Shown: positions 17,364 through 25,078, numbered from the stretch's first letter. The stretch is DNA of 44,525 nucleotides from Lachnospiraceae bacterium (GCA_023664345.1 JAMPFQ010000022.1:22984-67508); one strand, 5' to 3'. The notes: generated by a model from the sequence alone, not told the origin. Translations and numbers: made by a program.

Positions 17364-17957
17364 ATGATTATTAAAAATGTCAGTCTGGAGACAGTCTGCG
17401 GCGTCACCAGCAAGATTCCTGACAATATGCTGCCGGAGGTGGCATTTGCGGGGAGAAGTAACGTGGGGAAATCTTCTCTGATCAATGCGCTGATGAACCG
17501 CAAATCCCTGGCACGCACCAGTGCACAGCCGGGAAAGACCCAGACTATCAACTTCTATAATATCAATAACGCCCTTTATTTTGTGGATCTGCCGGGATAT
17601 GGGTATGCCAGGGCAAGTGAGGCGGTGAAAGCCCAGTGGGGTAAAATGGTTGAGAATTACCTGCACCGTTCCAAGCAGCTGCAGATCGTATTCCTGCTGA
17701 TTGACATCAGGCATGAACCGTCGGAGAACGACAGGATCATGTATGGCTGGATCTGCAGGAACGGATATCACCCTGTGATCATCGCCACAAAGCTGGATAA
17801 GATCAAGCGCAGCCAGGTACAGAAACAGATGAAGCTGATCCGGACAACGCTTGAGATAGGATCGGAGACGACACTGATCCCGTTTTCGGCGGAAACAAGG
17901 CAGGGGCGTGAGGAGATTTATGGATTGCTGGATCAGTTGACAATGAAAAACGGATAA
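17364..17957 (+). CDS. engB: Ribosome biogenesis GTPase YihA/YsxC
   Basis: This essential small GTPase assists late assembly of the 50S subunit. The 197-residue protein shows G1 GRSNVGKSS, switch I with the conserved TSAQPGKTQTINF, G3 DLPGYGYA, and G4 TKLDK. Length is normal. It is translationally close to clpX (10 nt) and to the following permease gene (11 nt), so all belong to one operon. Confidence 0.96.
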   Translation: MIIKNVSLETVCGVTSKIPDNMLPEVAFAGRSNVGKSSLINALMNRKSLARTSAQPGKTQTINFYNINNALYFVDLPGYGYARASEAVKAQWGKMVENYLHRSKQLQIVFLLIDIRHEPSENDRIMYGWICRNGYHPVIIATKLDKIKRSQVQKQMKLIRTTLEIGSETTLIPFSAETRQGREEIYGLLDQLTMKNG

Positions 17958-17968
17958 GGGGTATATCC

Positions 17969-19180
17969 ATGAGAAAGTACAGTAAGGCTGTGGTCAATCT
18001 GGCGATCGCCGCAGTGATATTGCTGGCGGTGTTCCTGCTGCTGCCCAGGGTGATCGTTTTCTTCATGCCCTTTGTGGTAGGCTGGCTGATCGCCCTGATA
18101 GCAGGCCCTCTGGTGCATTTTTTTGAGGACAAGGTCAAGCTGAAGCGGAAGATCGGAAGCGCCTTCGTGATCGTCTTTGTGATCGCGCTGGTGGTGCTGC
18201 TTCTCTATTTTGTTTCCTCATGGCTCATCAAGCAGGTGGGGGGACTGATAGGAGCGCTGCCGGATATGTGGTCCGGCATGGAGTCGGATCTGAATGATAT
18301 CGGACATAAATTTGATGTGTTATTTAATAAGTTCCCTGCGGATTTGAAAGAGGGATTTGTGGACGCAGCGGACAGTATTGCGGCCTCCCTGGGCGATTTC
18401 TTTGGGAAGATCAGCACACCTACCATAGCGGCTGCGGGAAGTTTCGCCAGGCAGCTGCCGTCCATGTTCATCGGAGTGATCATGGCGCTTTTGTCTGCAT
18501 ATTTCTTTGTGGCGGAGAGGAACATCATCGGCGACTGGTTCCGTAAGCATACGCCTGCGATGATACAGATCCGCTTCCGCACGGTGCGCCGCAGCTTGAA
18601 GAAGTCGGTGGGCGGTTATTTAAAGGCGCAGCTGAAGATCGAGGTGTGGATGTACCTGCTTTTGCTGATCGGCCTTGGCCTGCTGAAAGTCGATTATTTT
18701 GCCCTGATCGCGCTGTTGATCGCATTTATGGATTTCCTGCCCTTTTTCGGGACCGGCACGGTGCTGATCCCCTGGGCGGTGATCAAGGTCCTTACGGGGG
18801 ATTTTAAGATGGCGATCTGGCTTTTGGTCATGTGGGGTGTGGGGCAGCTGGCAAGACAGCTGATCCAGCCCAAGATCGTGGGTGATTCCATCGGGGTGCC
18901 CCCTCTCCCTACTTTGATCTTGCTGTACATAGGATATAAGATCGGAGGGATCGTGGGAATGATCATAGCGGTCCCGCTGGGGCTTCTCATCTACACCATG
19001 TATCAGGAGGGCGCTTTTGACACCACGAAGAACAGCCTGCTGATTCTGGTGTCGGGGATCAACCGCTTTCGGAGGCTGAAGAAAGAGGATCTTGCCGATG
19101 TGCAGGCAATGGCGGCGACGAATGAAGAGCTGATGGATAAGATAAAAAAAGAAAAATCGGAAAATATTGAAACTTTTTAA
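17969..19180 (+). CDS. AI-2E family transporter (PerM/YtvI-like membrane protein)
   Basis: The 403-residue protein has an N-terminal membrane pair (NLAIAAVILLAVFLLLPRVI and the following helix), a soluble central segment, and a cluster of C-terminal helices. The family pattern is visible in VGGYLKAQLKIEVWMYLLL, DFLPFFGTGTVLIPW, and RQLIQPKIVGDSIGVPPLPTL (read in parts). Members export small molecules or act as Na+/H+ antiporters, and the Bacillus YtvI branch is linked to sporulation; the substrate here is unknown. AAGGGG precedes the ATG. A terminator follows. Confidence 0.88.
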   Translation: MRKYSKAVVNLAIAAVILLAVFLLLPRVIVFFMPFVVGWLIALIAGPLVHFFEDKVKLKRKIGSAFVIVFVIALVVLLLYFVSSWLIKQVGGLIGALPDMWSGMESDLNDIGHKFDVLFNKFPADLKEGFVDAADSIAASLGDFFGKISTPTIAAAGSFARQLPSMFIGVIMALLSAYFFVAERNIIGDWFRKHTPAMIQIRFRTVRRSLKKSVGGYLKAQLKIEVWMYLLLLIGLGLLKVDYFALIALLIAFMDFLPFFGTGTVLIPWAVIKVLTGDFKMAIWLLVMWGVGQLARQLIQPKIVGDSIGVPPLPTLILLYIGYKIGGIVGMIIAVPLGLLIYTMYQEGAFDTTKNSLLILVSGINRFRRLKKEDLADVQAMAATNEELMDKIKKEKSENIETF

Positions 19181-19200
19181 CGGGAAAAGCAGTCTGATAG

Positions 19201-19236
19201 ATAGAGAGTATGAAAATGCTCTCTATTTTATTTTTT
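19201..19236 (+). terminator. Rho-independent terminator of the tig-to-permease cluster
   Basis: AGAGAG and CTCTCT pair around a 10-nt loop, followed by ATTTTATTTTTTT. It sits 20 nt after the permease stop codon. Confidence 0.75.
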
Positions 19237-19337
19237 TAAATTTTTCCGGTTTTTTATGCAACTTTGATACAAATGTGTTTTACAATGCCTTTAGTAACAA
19301 AGCAGAAAGGGGTTAATGTCTGAGAATGGAGGTAGCT

Positions 19338-20033
19338 ATGAAGAAGAAAATATTAATATATAATAATCAGACAAAGATTGCCGAAAAAATGGAGCCATTA
19401 TTATCAGGGGAAGGGCTTGAGTGCCTGGTGGCTGCGGATCTGCAGGAACTGCATGAGAAGATATCTGAGAATATCCAGCTGATGCTGGTGGATGTGGAAC
19501 TGAATGACAAGGGCTGGGATAAGGGGATCGAGATGATCGTGGCCCTGCGTCAGAAGAGCAGCGTTCCCGTTATCGTTGTTTCCGCGCAGTCTGCCGAGAC
19601 GGCCAAGATCATGGCGCTGGAAGCGGGAGCGGACGACTATGTGACCACGGACTGTAATCCGCTGGAATTGCTGGCAAGGATCAAGTCCCAGTTGCGCAGA
19701 TATGTACAGCTGGTAAATATGTGCACGGAAGTAGACCGGATCTACAGGGTGGAAGGACTGGAAATCAATGATGTTCAGAGAACGGTTACGGTGGAAGGCA
19801 GGAACGTAAGGCTGACTCCGATCGAATATAAGATCTTGCGCTTTTTGGTGCAGCAGCAGGGAAAGGTGTTCTCCAACAGCCAGATCTATGAGAATATCTG
19901 GCATATGCAGGCTATCGGCGCGGATAATACCATTGCCGTACATATCCGACATATCAGGGAGAAGATCGAGCGCAATCCCAAGGAACCCAGATACCTGAAA
20001 GTGGTGTGGGGGATCGGATATAAGGTAGGCTGA
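19338..20033 (+). CDS. Orphan OmpR-family response regulator with degenerate receiver
   Basis: The 231-residue protein has a receiver domain (1 to about 120) and a winged-helix DNA-binding domain (about 135-231: LTPIEYKILRFLVQQQGKVFS, then HIRHIREKIERNP). The predicted phosphorylation Asp lies in MLVDVEL and the Ser in VVSAQ is kept. The N-terminal acidic pair that binds Mg is replaced by NNQ (ILIYNNQ), and the invariant Lys of the K-P motif is missing (YVTTDCNPLEL). No histidine kinase is adjacent. It may therefore act without phosphorylation. GGAGG lies 8 nt before ATG 19338; the ATG at 19326 overlaps it and is rejected. Confidence 0.85.
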   Translation: MKKKILIYNNQTKIAEKMEPLLSGEGLECLVAADLQELHEKISENIQLMLVDVELNDKGWDKGIEMIVALRQKSSVPVIVVSAQSAETAKIMALEAGADDYVTTDCNPLELLARIKSQLRRYVQLVNMCTEVDRIYRVEGLEINDVQRTVTVEGRNVRLTPIEYKILRFLVQQQGKVFSNSQIYENIWHMQAIGADNTIAVHIRHIREKIERNPKEPRYLKVVWGIGYKVG

Positions 20034-20046
20034 ACGGTAAAGCAGA

Positions 20047-20072
20047 CAGGGACAGGCATAAAACCTGTCCCT
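20047..20072 (+). terminator. Hairpin after the response-regulator gene
   Basis: AGGGACAGG pairs with CCTGTCCCT around a 7-nt loop. It lacks a clear T-run (GCGTACGTTAAATT follows), so it may be a weak terminator. Confidence 0.4.
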
Positions 20073-20090
20073 GCGTACGTTAAATTATGG

Positions 20091-20119
20091 TTGACAAGGG
20101 GATTAAAAAGCACTATTGT
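20091..20119 (+). promoter_or_regulatory. Sigma-A promoter of the TraX gene
   Basis: A perfect TTGACA (20091-20096) and TATTGT (20114-20119) are exactly 17 nt apart. An inverted repeat CTATTG/CAATAG lies at and after the -10 and ends at the AGGAGG of the gene. Confidence 0.7.
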
Positions 20120-20152
20120 ATTAATAAAGTAGTGCAATAGGAGGATAGGAAG

Positions 20153-20998
20153 ATGGATAGCACACAGTTGGATCAACAGATAGGGACGTCAGTCCTGCCT
20201 GAGAAGAAAAAGAGAGGGATCTCGGGCAGCACCATCAAGATTATCGCCATCGTTTCCATGCTCATAGACCATATCGGGGCAGGGCTCCTGGGAAGATTTC
20301 TCATTACGTCAGGATATATGAGCGCGATGGCTTCCAACGACCTGAATGTGGTGATGCGGTGGCTGATGGAAAATGGCAGGCTTTATTATACATACAGTGC
20401 CATGCGGATGATCGGGCGGCTTGGATTCCCTATTTTCTGTTTTCTGCTGGTGGAGGGGTTCCAGAGGACCCGTGATGTAAGGAAATACGCGATGCGGCTG
20501 GGGCTTTTCGCGCTGATCTCGGAGATTCCGTTCGACCTGTGCTTTAACGGAGCAGTGTTGGAGTTTGGTTACCAGAACGTATATTTTACCCTGTTCTGGG
20601 GGCTGCTCACCATGGCTGCGTTTGACTGGATCGAGAAGAAAGAATGGGCTGCAGGCAGGGGACGGAACATTGCGGCTAAAGTAGTGTTTTCGGCGGCGGC
20701 GCTGGCCGTGGGCGCGGGAGCGGCTCATTTTATGAAGACGGATTATGCCGCAAAAGGTGTTATTTGTATCATGGTGCTGTATGTTTTCCGTAAAAAGAAG
20801 CCCCTGCAGATCGCTGCGGGCTGTGTGGCTTTCCTCTGGGAGTTGACGGCGCCTCTGGCATTTATCCCTGTAGGTTTCTACAATGGGGAGAGGGGACTGA
20901 AGATGAAGTATTTCTTCTATGCCTTTTATCCGGTGCATCTGCTCCTGATCTGGCTTGTGTCCATGATGCTGGGACTGGGATGGGTTGCTGTGATGTAG
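20153..20998 (+). CDS. TraX family membrane protein
   Basis: The 281-residue protein matches the TraX family, named for the F-plasmid protein that acetylates pilin but common in Firmicutes chromosomes with unknown function. The diagnostic start is STIKIIAIVSMLIDHIGAG, followed by MIGRLGFPIFCFLLVEGF, and about seven to eight hydrophobic helices, ending FYAFYPVHLLLIWLV. AGGAGG is 9 nt upstream and a strong promoter precedes it. No conjugation genes are near, so a housekeeping membrane acyltransferase-like role is more plausible than DNA transfer. Confidence 0.85.
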   Translation: MDSTQLDQQIGTSVLPEKKKRGISGSTIKIIAIVSMLIDHIGAGLLGRFLITSGYMSAMASNDLNVVMRWLMENGRLYYTYSAMRMIGRLGFPIFCFLLVEGFQRTRDVRKYAMRLGLFALISEIPFDLCFNGAVLEFGYQNVYFTLFWGLLTMAAFDWIEKKEWAAGRGRNIAAKVVFSAAALAVGAGAAHFMKTDYAAKGVICIMVLYVFRKKKPLQIAAGCVAFLWELTAPLAFIPVGFYNGERGLKMKYFFYAFYPVHLLLIWLVSMMLGLGWVAVM

Positions 20999-21007
20999 GA
21001 AAGTGCA

Positions 21008-21036
21008 TTGACTAAATCTGGAAAACCGTGTAGAAT
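21008..21036 (+). promoter_or_regulatory. Sigma-A promoter of the GH105 gene
   Basis: TTGACT (21008-21013) and TAGAAT (21031-21036) are separated by exactly 17 nt, starting 8 nt after the TraX stop codon. No catabolite-response element or other operator is obvious around it. Confidence 0.7.
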
Positions 21037-21077
21037 CAAATTATACGAATCTACTTTTTATGCGGAGGTATAAGGAT

Positions 21078-22223
21078 ATGCAGATGCCTGTTTTTGAGAG
21101 GTATATTGACGGTCTGATCGAGAAGAGCACCGTGGAAGTTCCCGTGTGGAACATTGAGAAAGCGAAAGCGGGCGGAAAGGGCGCCGGATGGAATTATATC
21201 GACGGCTGCATGATCCTTGCCATGCTGGAAATCTATCAGGCTACCGGCGAGCAGAAATATTACGATTTCGCGGACGCCTTTATCGATTTCAGAGTGAATG
21301 AGGACGGCACCATCAAGGGTTATAAGCCTGAGGATTATAATATCGACAATGTGAACGCGGGCAAGACGCTGTTCGCGCTGTATGAACTGAACGGCAAGGA
21401 AAAGTACCGCAAGGCCATCGACCTGATCTACAGTCAGGTCCAGAAGCAGCCCCGGACTTCGGAGGGCAATTTCTGGCATAAGAAGATATATCCTAACCAG
21501 GTATGGCTGGACGGCCTGTACATGGGACAGCCCTTTTACATGGAGTATGAGACGAAATTTAATAACAGGAAGAATTACAGCGATATCTTCGCTCAGTTCG
21601 CCAATGTGATGAAATACATGAGGGACGAAAAGACGGGTCTTTATTACCATGGGTATGACGCTTCCAAAGAAATATTCTGGTGCGATAAGGATACAGGCCT
21701 TTCCCAAAATTTCTGGCTCAGGGCTATCGGATGGTATTCCATGGCTTTGCTGGATACGCTGGCCAAGTGCGAGCCCGGAGAGGAGTATCAGGCGGAGTAT
21801 GATAACCTGAAAAAAGTATTTGTCCAGCTGGTGGACGACATGCTGAAGTTCCAGGACGAGAGCGGCATGTGGTATCAGCTGCCCGCGCTGGGCGGCAGGG
21901 AGCCTAACTATCTGGAGACCAGCGGCAGCGCGATCATGTCCTATTCCCTGTTAAAGGGCGTGCGTCTTGGATTTTTGCCGGAAAGCTACAGGGAGCCTGC
22001 GCTGAAAGCCTTTAACGGCATCTGCGACCGCTACCTGAAAGAGACTGACGGGAATCTGAACCTGGGCGGCATCTGTCTGGTGGCCGGTCTTGGGCCTGCA
22101 AGCGATACCAGACGTGACGGTACTTTTGAATATTATATGTCAGAGCCTATCGTTGAGAATGACGCAAAGGGAGTGGGGCCGCTGCTGCTTGCCTATACGG
22201 AGATGAGGAGGCTGGCTGACTGA
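21078..22223 (+). CDS. Glycoside hydrolase family 105 (unsaturated rhamnogalacturonyl hydrolase-like)
   Basis: GH105/GH88 enzymes cleave the unsaturated uronyl residue left by polysaccharide lyases acting on pectin or related glycans. The 381-residue protein has no signal peptide, so it acts on imported oligosaccharides. The presumptive catalytic Asp145 is in VWLDGLYMGQPFY, close to Asp143 of Bacillus YteR. DNVNAGKTLF, SQNFWLRAIGWYSMAL and the W-rich (alpha/alpha)6-barrel repeats are all visible. ATG 21078 has GGAGG 9 nt upstream; the ATG at 21060 is less likely. No transporter or lyase gene accompanies it, so it seems to be a single-gene unit. Confidence 0.88.
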   Translation: MQMPVFERYIDGLIEKSTVEVPVWNIEKAKAGGKGAGWNYIDGCMILAMLEIYQATGEQKYYDFADAFIDFRVNEDGTIKGYKPEDYNIDNVNAGKTLFALYELNGKEKYRKAIDLIYSQVQKQPRTSEGNFWHKKIYPNQVWLDGLYMGQPFYMEYETKFNNRKNYSDIFAQFANVMKYMRDEKTGLYYHGYDASKEIFWCDKDTGLSQNFWLRAIGWYSMALLDTLAKCEPGEEYQAEYDNLKKVFVQLVDDMLKFQDESGMWYQLPALGGREPNYLETSGSAIMSYSLLKGVRLGFLPESYREPALKAFNGICDRYLKETDGNLNLGGICLVAGLGPASDTRRDGTFEYYMSEPIVENDAKGVGPLLLAYTEMRRLAD

Positions 22224-22233
22224 GATGGCTTTG

Positions 22234-22265
22234 AGGAGGAACTGAGAGATCGGTTCCTCCTTTTT
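22234..22265 (+). terminator. Rho-independent terminator of the GH105 gene
   Basis: AGGAGGAAC pairs with GTTCCTCCT around a 10-nt loop and runs into TTTTT. It sits 10 nt after the stop codon. Confidence 0.8.
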
Positions 22266-22512
22266 GCGCGAATGAGCAGAGCCAGAAGTTCCTTTATGCA
22301 GATGCCATGCTTGCATGGACAGATGCATGAAAGGACTTACGGCGAGCAACGCGAGTGAGAAAGGCACCGCCTTTCGAACCTGCTCATTTGCGCGAATGAG
22401 CAGAGCCAGAAGTTCCTTTATGCAGATGCCATGCTTGCATGGACAGATGCATGAAAGGACTTATGGCGAGCAACGCGAGTGAGAAAGGCACCGCCTTTCG
22501 AACCTGCTCATT
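22266..22512. repeat. Tandemly duplicated 124-bp palindromic element
   Basis: Two head-to-tail copies (22266-22389 and 22390-22512) differ at one internal position (C/T in the GGACTTAYGG segment). Each copy is largely self-complementary: AATGAGCAG at the left pairs with CTGCTCATT at the right end, with inner stems AAGTTCCTTTATGCA/TGCATGAAAGGACTT (imperfect), CCATGC-TT-GCATGG, and AAAGGC-ACC-GCCTTT. No start codon with a plausible ORF uses it. Near identity of the copies implies recent duplication. Confidence 0.85.
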
Positions 22513-22538
22513 GGGCAGGAACAGGAAGTTCCCTGGAT

Positions 22539-23105
22539 CTACAGCTGCAGGATCCCCAAGTGCTCCAAGAGGATCTTGGCACCCATGAGGATCAGGATGA
22601 TCCCGCCTGCCAGTTCCGCTTTGAATCTGTATCTTGTGCCGAAGAGGTTGCCGACTTTGACGCCTGCGACAGACAGCACGAAAGTGATGATGCCGATAAA
22701 GGATACGGCGGGGATGATGGCAACTTTCAGGAACGCGTATGTAACGCCCACCGCAAGAGCATCAATGCTTGTGGCCACAGCCAGCAGGAACATGGTCCTG
22801 ATATCCGTGGAATCGTCTGCGCCATTTTCTTCTTTGGAAAAAGATTCCTTGACCATATTTGCGCCAATGAGGACCAGCAGTACAAAGGCGATCCAATGGT
22901 CGATAGCAGTCACATACTGCTCGAACCGACTTCCCAGCAGGTAGCCCACAGTGGGCATCAGTGCCTGAAAACCGCCGAACCACAGGCCGATGACCAGAGC
23001 CTTTTTCAGGTTCAGCTTTTTCATGGCAAGTCCTTTGCAGATGGACACCGCAAATGCATCCATGGAAAGGCCTACGGCAGTGATAAATAAGGTAAGCAGA
23101 CTCAT
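22539..23105 (-). CDS. mntP: Putative manganese efflux pump MntP
   Basis: MntP exports excess Mn(II). The 188-residue protein has six hydrophobic helices and the characteristic Asp-bearing motifs: [17 protein letters not shown] in the first helix and [16 protein letters not shown] in the fourth, with [19 protein letters not shown] between. Many mntP genes are preceded by a Mn-sensing yybP-ykoY riboswitch; the short leader here (about 20 nt after the csp terminator) does not have room for one. It probably depends on read-through of the terminator from the csp promoter or on a promoter within it. GGGGAGA precedes the ATG. Confidence 0.93.
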   Translation of the reverse strand: MSLLTLFITAVGLSMDAFAVSICKGLAMKKLNLKKALVIGLWFGGFQALMPTVGYLLGSRFEQYVTAIDHWIAFVLLVLIGANMVKESFSKEENGADDSTDIRTMFLLAVATSIDALAVGVTYAFLKVAIIPAVSFIGIITFVLSVAGVKVGNLFGTRYRFKAELAGGIILILMGAKILLEHLGILQL

Positions 23106-23123
23106 AATGATTCTCCCCTGTAC

Positions 23124-23158
23124 AAAAAAAGCACATCGATGATTCGATGTGCTTTTTT
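23124..23158 (-). terminator. Terminator between the cold-shock gene and mntP
   Basis: GCACATCGA and TCGATGTGC form a perfect 9-bp stem with a 4-nt loop. It has T-runs on both strands, so it can stop transcription from either side. On the minus strand it lies just after the cold-shock gene. Confidence 0.85.
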
Positions 23159-23174
23159 GTCTGTGTGGTAAGCC

Positions 23175-23390
23175 TTACGCTACAACAGAAACATTGGTAG
23201 CACGGATCTTGCTGCTGTTCTGAGGATCGCACTCGGTATCGAAAGTAACCTTCTGGCCTTCCTCGAGAGACTTGAACCCATCAGCGTTGATCGCGGAGAA
23301 ATGTACGAATACTTCCTCGCCGGTTGCATCATTTGTGATGAAACCATAACCCTTCTGTGCATTGAACCACTTAACTGTACCGTTATTCAT
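23175..23390 (-). CDS. Cold shock protein (CspA family)
   Basis: The 71-residue protein is a single OB-fold nucleic-acid chaperone that melts mRNA structure, with RNP1 KGYGFI and RNP2 VFVHFSAI. It starts [11 protein letters not shown] as most Firmicutes Csps do. AAGGAGG lies 7 nt upstream. Its leader contains a GGGC-GTTAT-GCCC hairpin at 23412-23424, in line with the structured 5' untranslated regions common for csp genes. The 281-nt gap to the plus-strand EIIA-like gene is AT-rich and must hold both divergent promoters. Confidence 0.95.
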   Translation of the reverse strand: MNNGTVKWFNAQKGYGFITNDATGEEVFVHFSAINADGFKSLEEGQKVTFDTECDPQNSSKIRATNVSVVA

Positions 23391-23671
23391 TCGGGTACCT
23401 CCTTCATAATAAAGGGCGTTATGCCCATTGGTTTAGTAGATTCTAAAATACATGACAAAAAAAATCACATATTTTTGTAAACCATCATCAAAGTTGCAAT
23501 GACTTACAAAAAAATGTGAGTTCAATGACTTTCATTTAGAATACAAGCGTAGTATATCACTGAATTTACTGTAGTGTCAACAGTTTTTTTTAATTATTTA
23601 AATGATTCTGAAATAAAGTATCATTTCCCTGAATCTGGGAAATAATCAGGCTTATCAGGAGGTTTATTACA

Positions 23672-24298
23672 ATGATCACAATTCATTTTTTGATCCTTGC
23701 GGCCTGTCTGGCGGCATCAGTGTGTTTTGGTTTTTTCGCGGGACGGCTGTGGCTGCCTGAAGAGGGTGTGGACGAGGAGGAAGAGGCGGTGAAGAGCCGG
23801 GAAAAAAGAATAGTCAGAAGCGGAAAGGGATGGTCGGTTGGCAGTCCGGTGTCCGGTCATGCGGCAGTATGGCAGGAAGGTCCGGAGGCCGAGGTGGTGA
23901 TTCAGCCAGTGGAAGACAGGCTTTGTGCGCCTGCAGCGGGCAAGGTCATAAAACTCTGTCCCATGGGTAATGCGTTCCGGTTCCGGACAGAGTTCGGGGC
24001 GGAACTGTATATCCGGGTGGGGGATGTGAAAGACGATATGCTCGGCAGATATTTCCGGCCCAGGGTCGTACAGAATGAGATCGTATGCAAAGGAAAACTG
24101 CTGCTGGAATTTGACAGGCAGGGTCTGGAAGCGGAGGGGGTCTTTGTGGAGGTATCCGTCCGGGTGGAACATTATGTGTTCGGATGTGATGTGGCGGCCA
24201 CGGCGTCGGAACAGGTCAGGGCCGGGGAAGAAATCTTGTGGATGCAGGATGTGGCGGAACAGGCGGAAGGGTGTCTGGGGCAGCCGGTGCATTCCTGA
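23672..24298 (+). CDS. Membrane-anchored EIIA-Glc-like protein lacking the phosphorylatable histidines
   Basis: Residues 1 to about 25 form a membrane anchor (or uncleaved signal), a charged linker follows, and residues about 85-190 resemble the glucose PTS EIIA fold: LCAPAAGKVIKL, NAFRFRTEFGAELYIRVG, then VQNEIVCKGKLLLEFDRQGLEAEG. In active EIIA, histidines occupy the positions corresponding to N of NAFRF and R of YIRVG; here both seem replaced, so it is not expected to carry phosphate. The related fold is also used by peptidase M23/lysostaphin-like and by regulatory EIIA domains. No other PTS genes are close. AGGAGG precedes the ATG. Confidence 0.7.
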   Translation: MITIHFLILAACLAASVCFGFFAGRLWLPEEGVDEEEEAVKSREKRIVRSGKGWSVGSPVSGHAAVWQEGPEAEVVIQPVEDRLCAPAAGKVIKLCPMGNAFRFRTEFGAELYIRVGDVKDDMLGRYFRPRVVQNEIVCKGKLLLEFDRQGLEAEGVFVEVSVRVEHYVFGCDVAATASEQVRAGEEILWMQDVAEQAEGCLGQPVHS

Positions 24299-24330
24299 GA
24301 GGGGGGAGGGCGGCTGCGAGAAAAAGGGAC

Positions 24331-24507
24331 GGCGGTGGCGCAGTGTCCTGTGTCGGGCAGACGAGGCAGCGCGGAACTGAACTAACTGCCAACTGCGACT
24401 AGGGCGCGAATAGGGATTTCGCGTCCAAGTCTCCGTAGGCAGTGGATTTCATTTCCGCTAAGGACGCCTCCCAAAGTCTGCCCGGCACAGGACACTGCGC
24501 CACCGCC
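24331..24507. repeat. 177-bp palindromic element with 32-bp terminal inverted arms
   Basis: Arm 24331-24362 and arm 24476-24507 are inverted copies with one difference in 32 positions (a T where the other has the complement of G). Nested inside are further pairs: GAGGC near 24363 with GCCTC near 24470, CTAACTGCC with GGCAGTGGATT, and a central hairpin GCGCGAA/TTCGCGT. There is no ORF inside. The length and terminal inverted repeats fit a MITE-like or repetitive palindromic element placed between the EIIA-like gene and the csoR promoter. Confidence 0.8.
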
Positions 24508-24545
24508 TGTTTTCTGGCAGCTGTGGAATTGACGGCTATTTGGGG

Positions 24546-24600
24546 TTGACAGATACCCATTAGGGGTATATACTTATTTGCAGATACCCCTAATGGGTAT
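24546..24600 (+). promoter_or_regulatory. CsoR-controlled promoter with two operators
   Basis: TTGACA (24546-24551) and TATACT (24569-24574) are 17 nt apart. The spacer is filled by a 17-bp operator (24553-24569), ATACCCATTAGGGGTAT. A second operator at 24584-24600 is its exact reverse complement. Both match the ATACCC-N-GGGTAT type known for copper-sensing CsoR. Repressor bound at the first would cover -35 to -10, and the second covers the start of transcription, so copper-dependent derepression of csoR-copA is expected. Confidence 0.9.
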
Positions 24601-24651
24601 CTTGAGATGTGAAGTCAGTTATAATTTATAGAAAAAAAGTGGGGGATGGAA

Positions 24652-24996
24652 ATGGAGGATTTACGGGAGAATGCGGTGGAAGCGGGGCAGGCGCAGGCGG
24701 CTCCGTGCTGCGGCTGCCATCAGAAAGCTACACCCAGAGGGGAAACGGAATTAAAGCAGTTGAAGAATCGCCTGAACCGCATGACAGGGCAGCTGAACGG
24801 GATCGGCAGGATGCTGGAGGAGAACCGGTACTGCGGGGATATCCTGAACCAGGTGGCGGCGGTGGAGAGCGCCCTGCAGGCGTTTGGGTATCTGATCCTG
24901 CAGGACCACATGGAGACCTGCGTGGTGGAGGAGATCAAAAAAGGCAACACCGCCATTGTTGACGAGGCGGTGGAGCTGATGAAGAAGCTGAAGTGA
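24652..24996 (+). CDS. csoR: Copper-sensing transcriptional repressor CsoR
   Basis: CsoR is an all-helical repressor that releases DNA on binding Cu(I). The 114-residue protein carries the family signature LKNRLNRMTGQLNGIGRMLEEN (read in parts), a Cys in RYCGDILNQ, and the His/Cys pair in DHMETCV, matching the C-H-C copper site. An extra N-terminal CCGCHQ cluster at about 19-24 is unusual and could add a metal site. ATG 24652 is 6 nt from GGGGG; ATG 24646 abuts it. It is first gene of the copper operon and represses its own operators upstream. Confidence 0.93.
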   Translation: MEDLRENAVEAGQAQAAPCCGCHQKATPRGETELKQLKNRLNRMTGQLNGIGRMLEENRYCGDILNQVAAVESALQAFGYLILQDHMETCVVEEIKKGNTAIVDEAVELMKKLK

Positions 24997-25060
24997 GTCC
25001 CGGATGCGGGCGTTTTAATAAGCTGGCTGGCGTTGGGATTGTGCGCCGCCGGATGGCACA

Positions 25061-25078
25061 ATGCGGATAAGTCCGCAT
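25061..25078. repeat. ATGCGGA hairpin in the csoR-copA gap
   Basis: ATGCGGA and TCCGCAT pair across TAAG. The surrounding CAYAATGCGGATAARTCCGCAT matches the hairpin at 5469-5486 with one base change in the loop. It precedes the copA ribosome binding site by about 20 nt. Confidence 0.55.

Noticed and set aside
20153..20998. Conjugative function for the TraX protein
   Set aside because: No conjugation, relaxase or pilin gene is near; the family is common in chromosomes.
22479..23090. Plus-strand open frame of 203 codons opposite mntP
   Set aside because: It is antisense to the clear MntP gene, begins in the palindromic repeat, and shows no family features.
23106..23174. Mn-sensing yybP-ykoY riboswitch for mntP
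   Set aside because: Only about 20 nt lie between the terminator and mntP, too short for this riboswitch.
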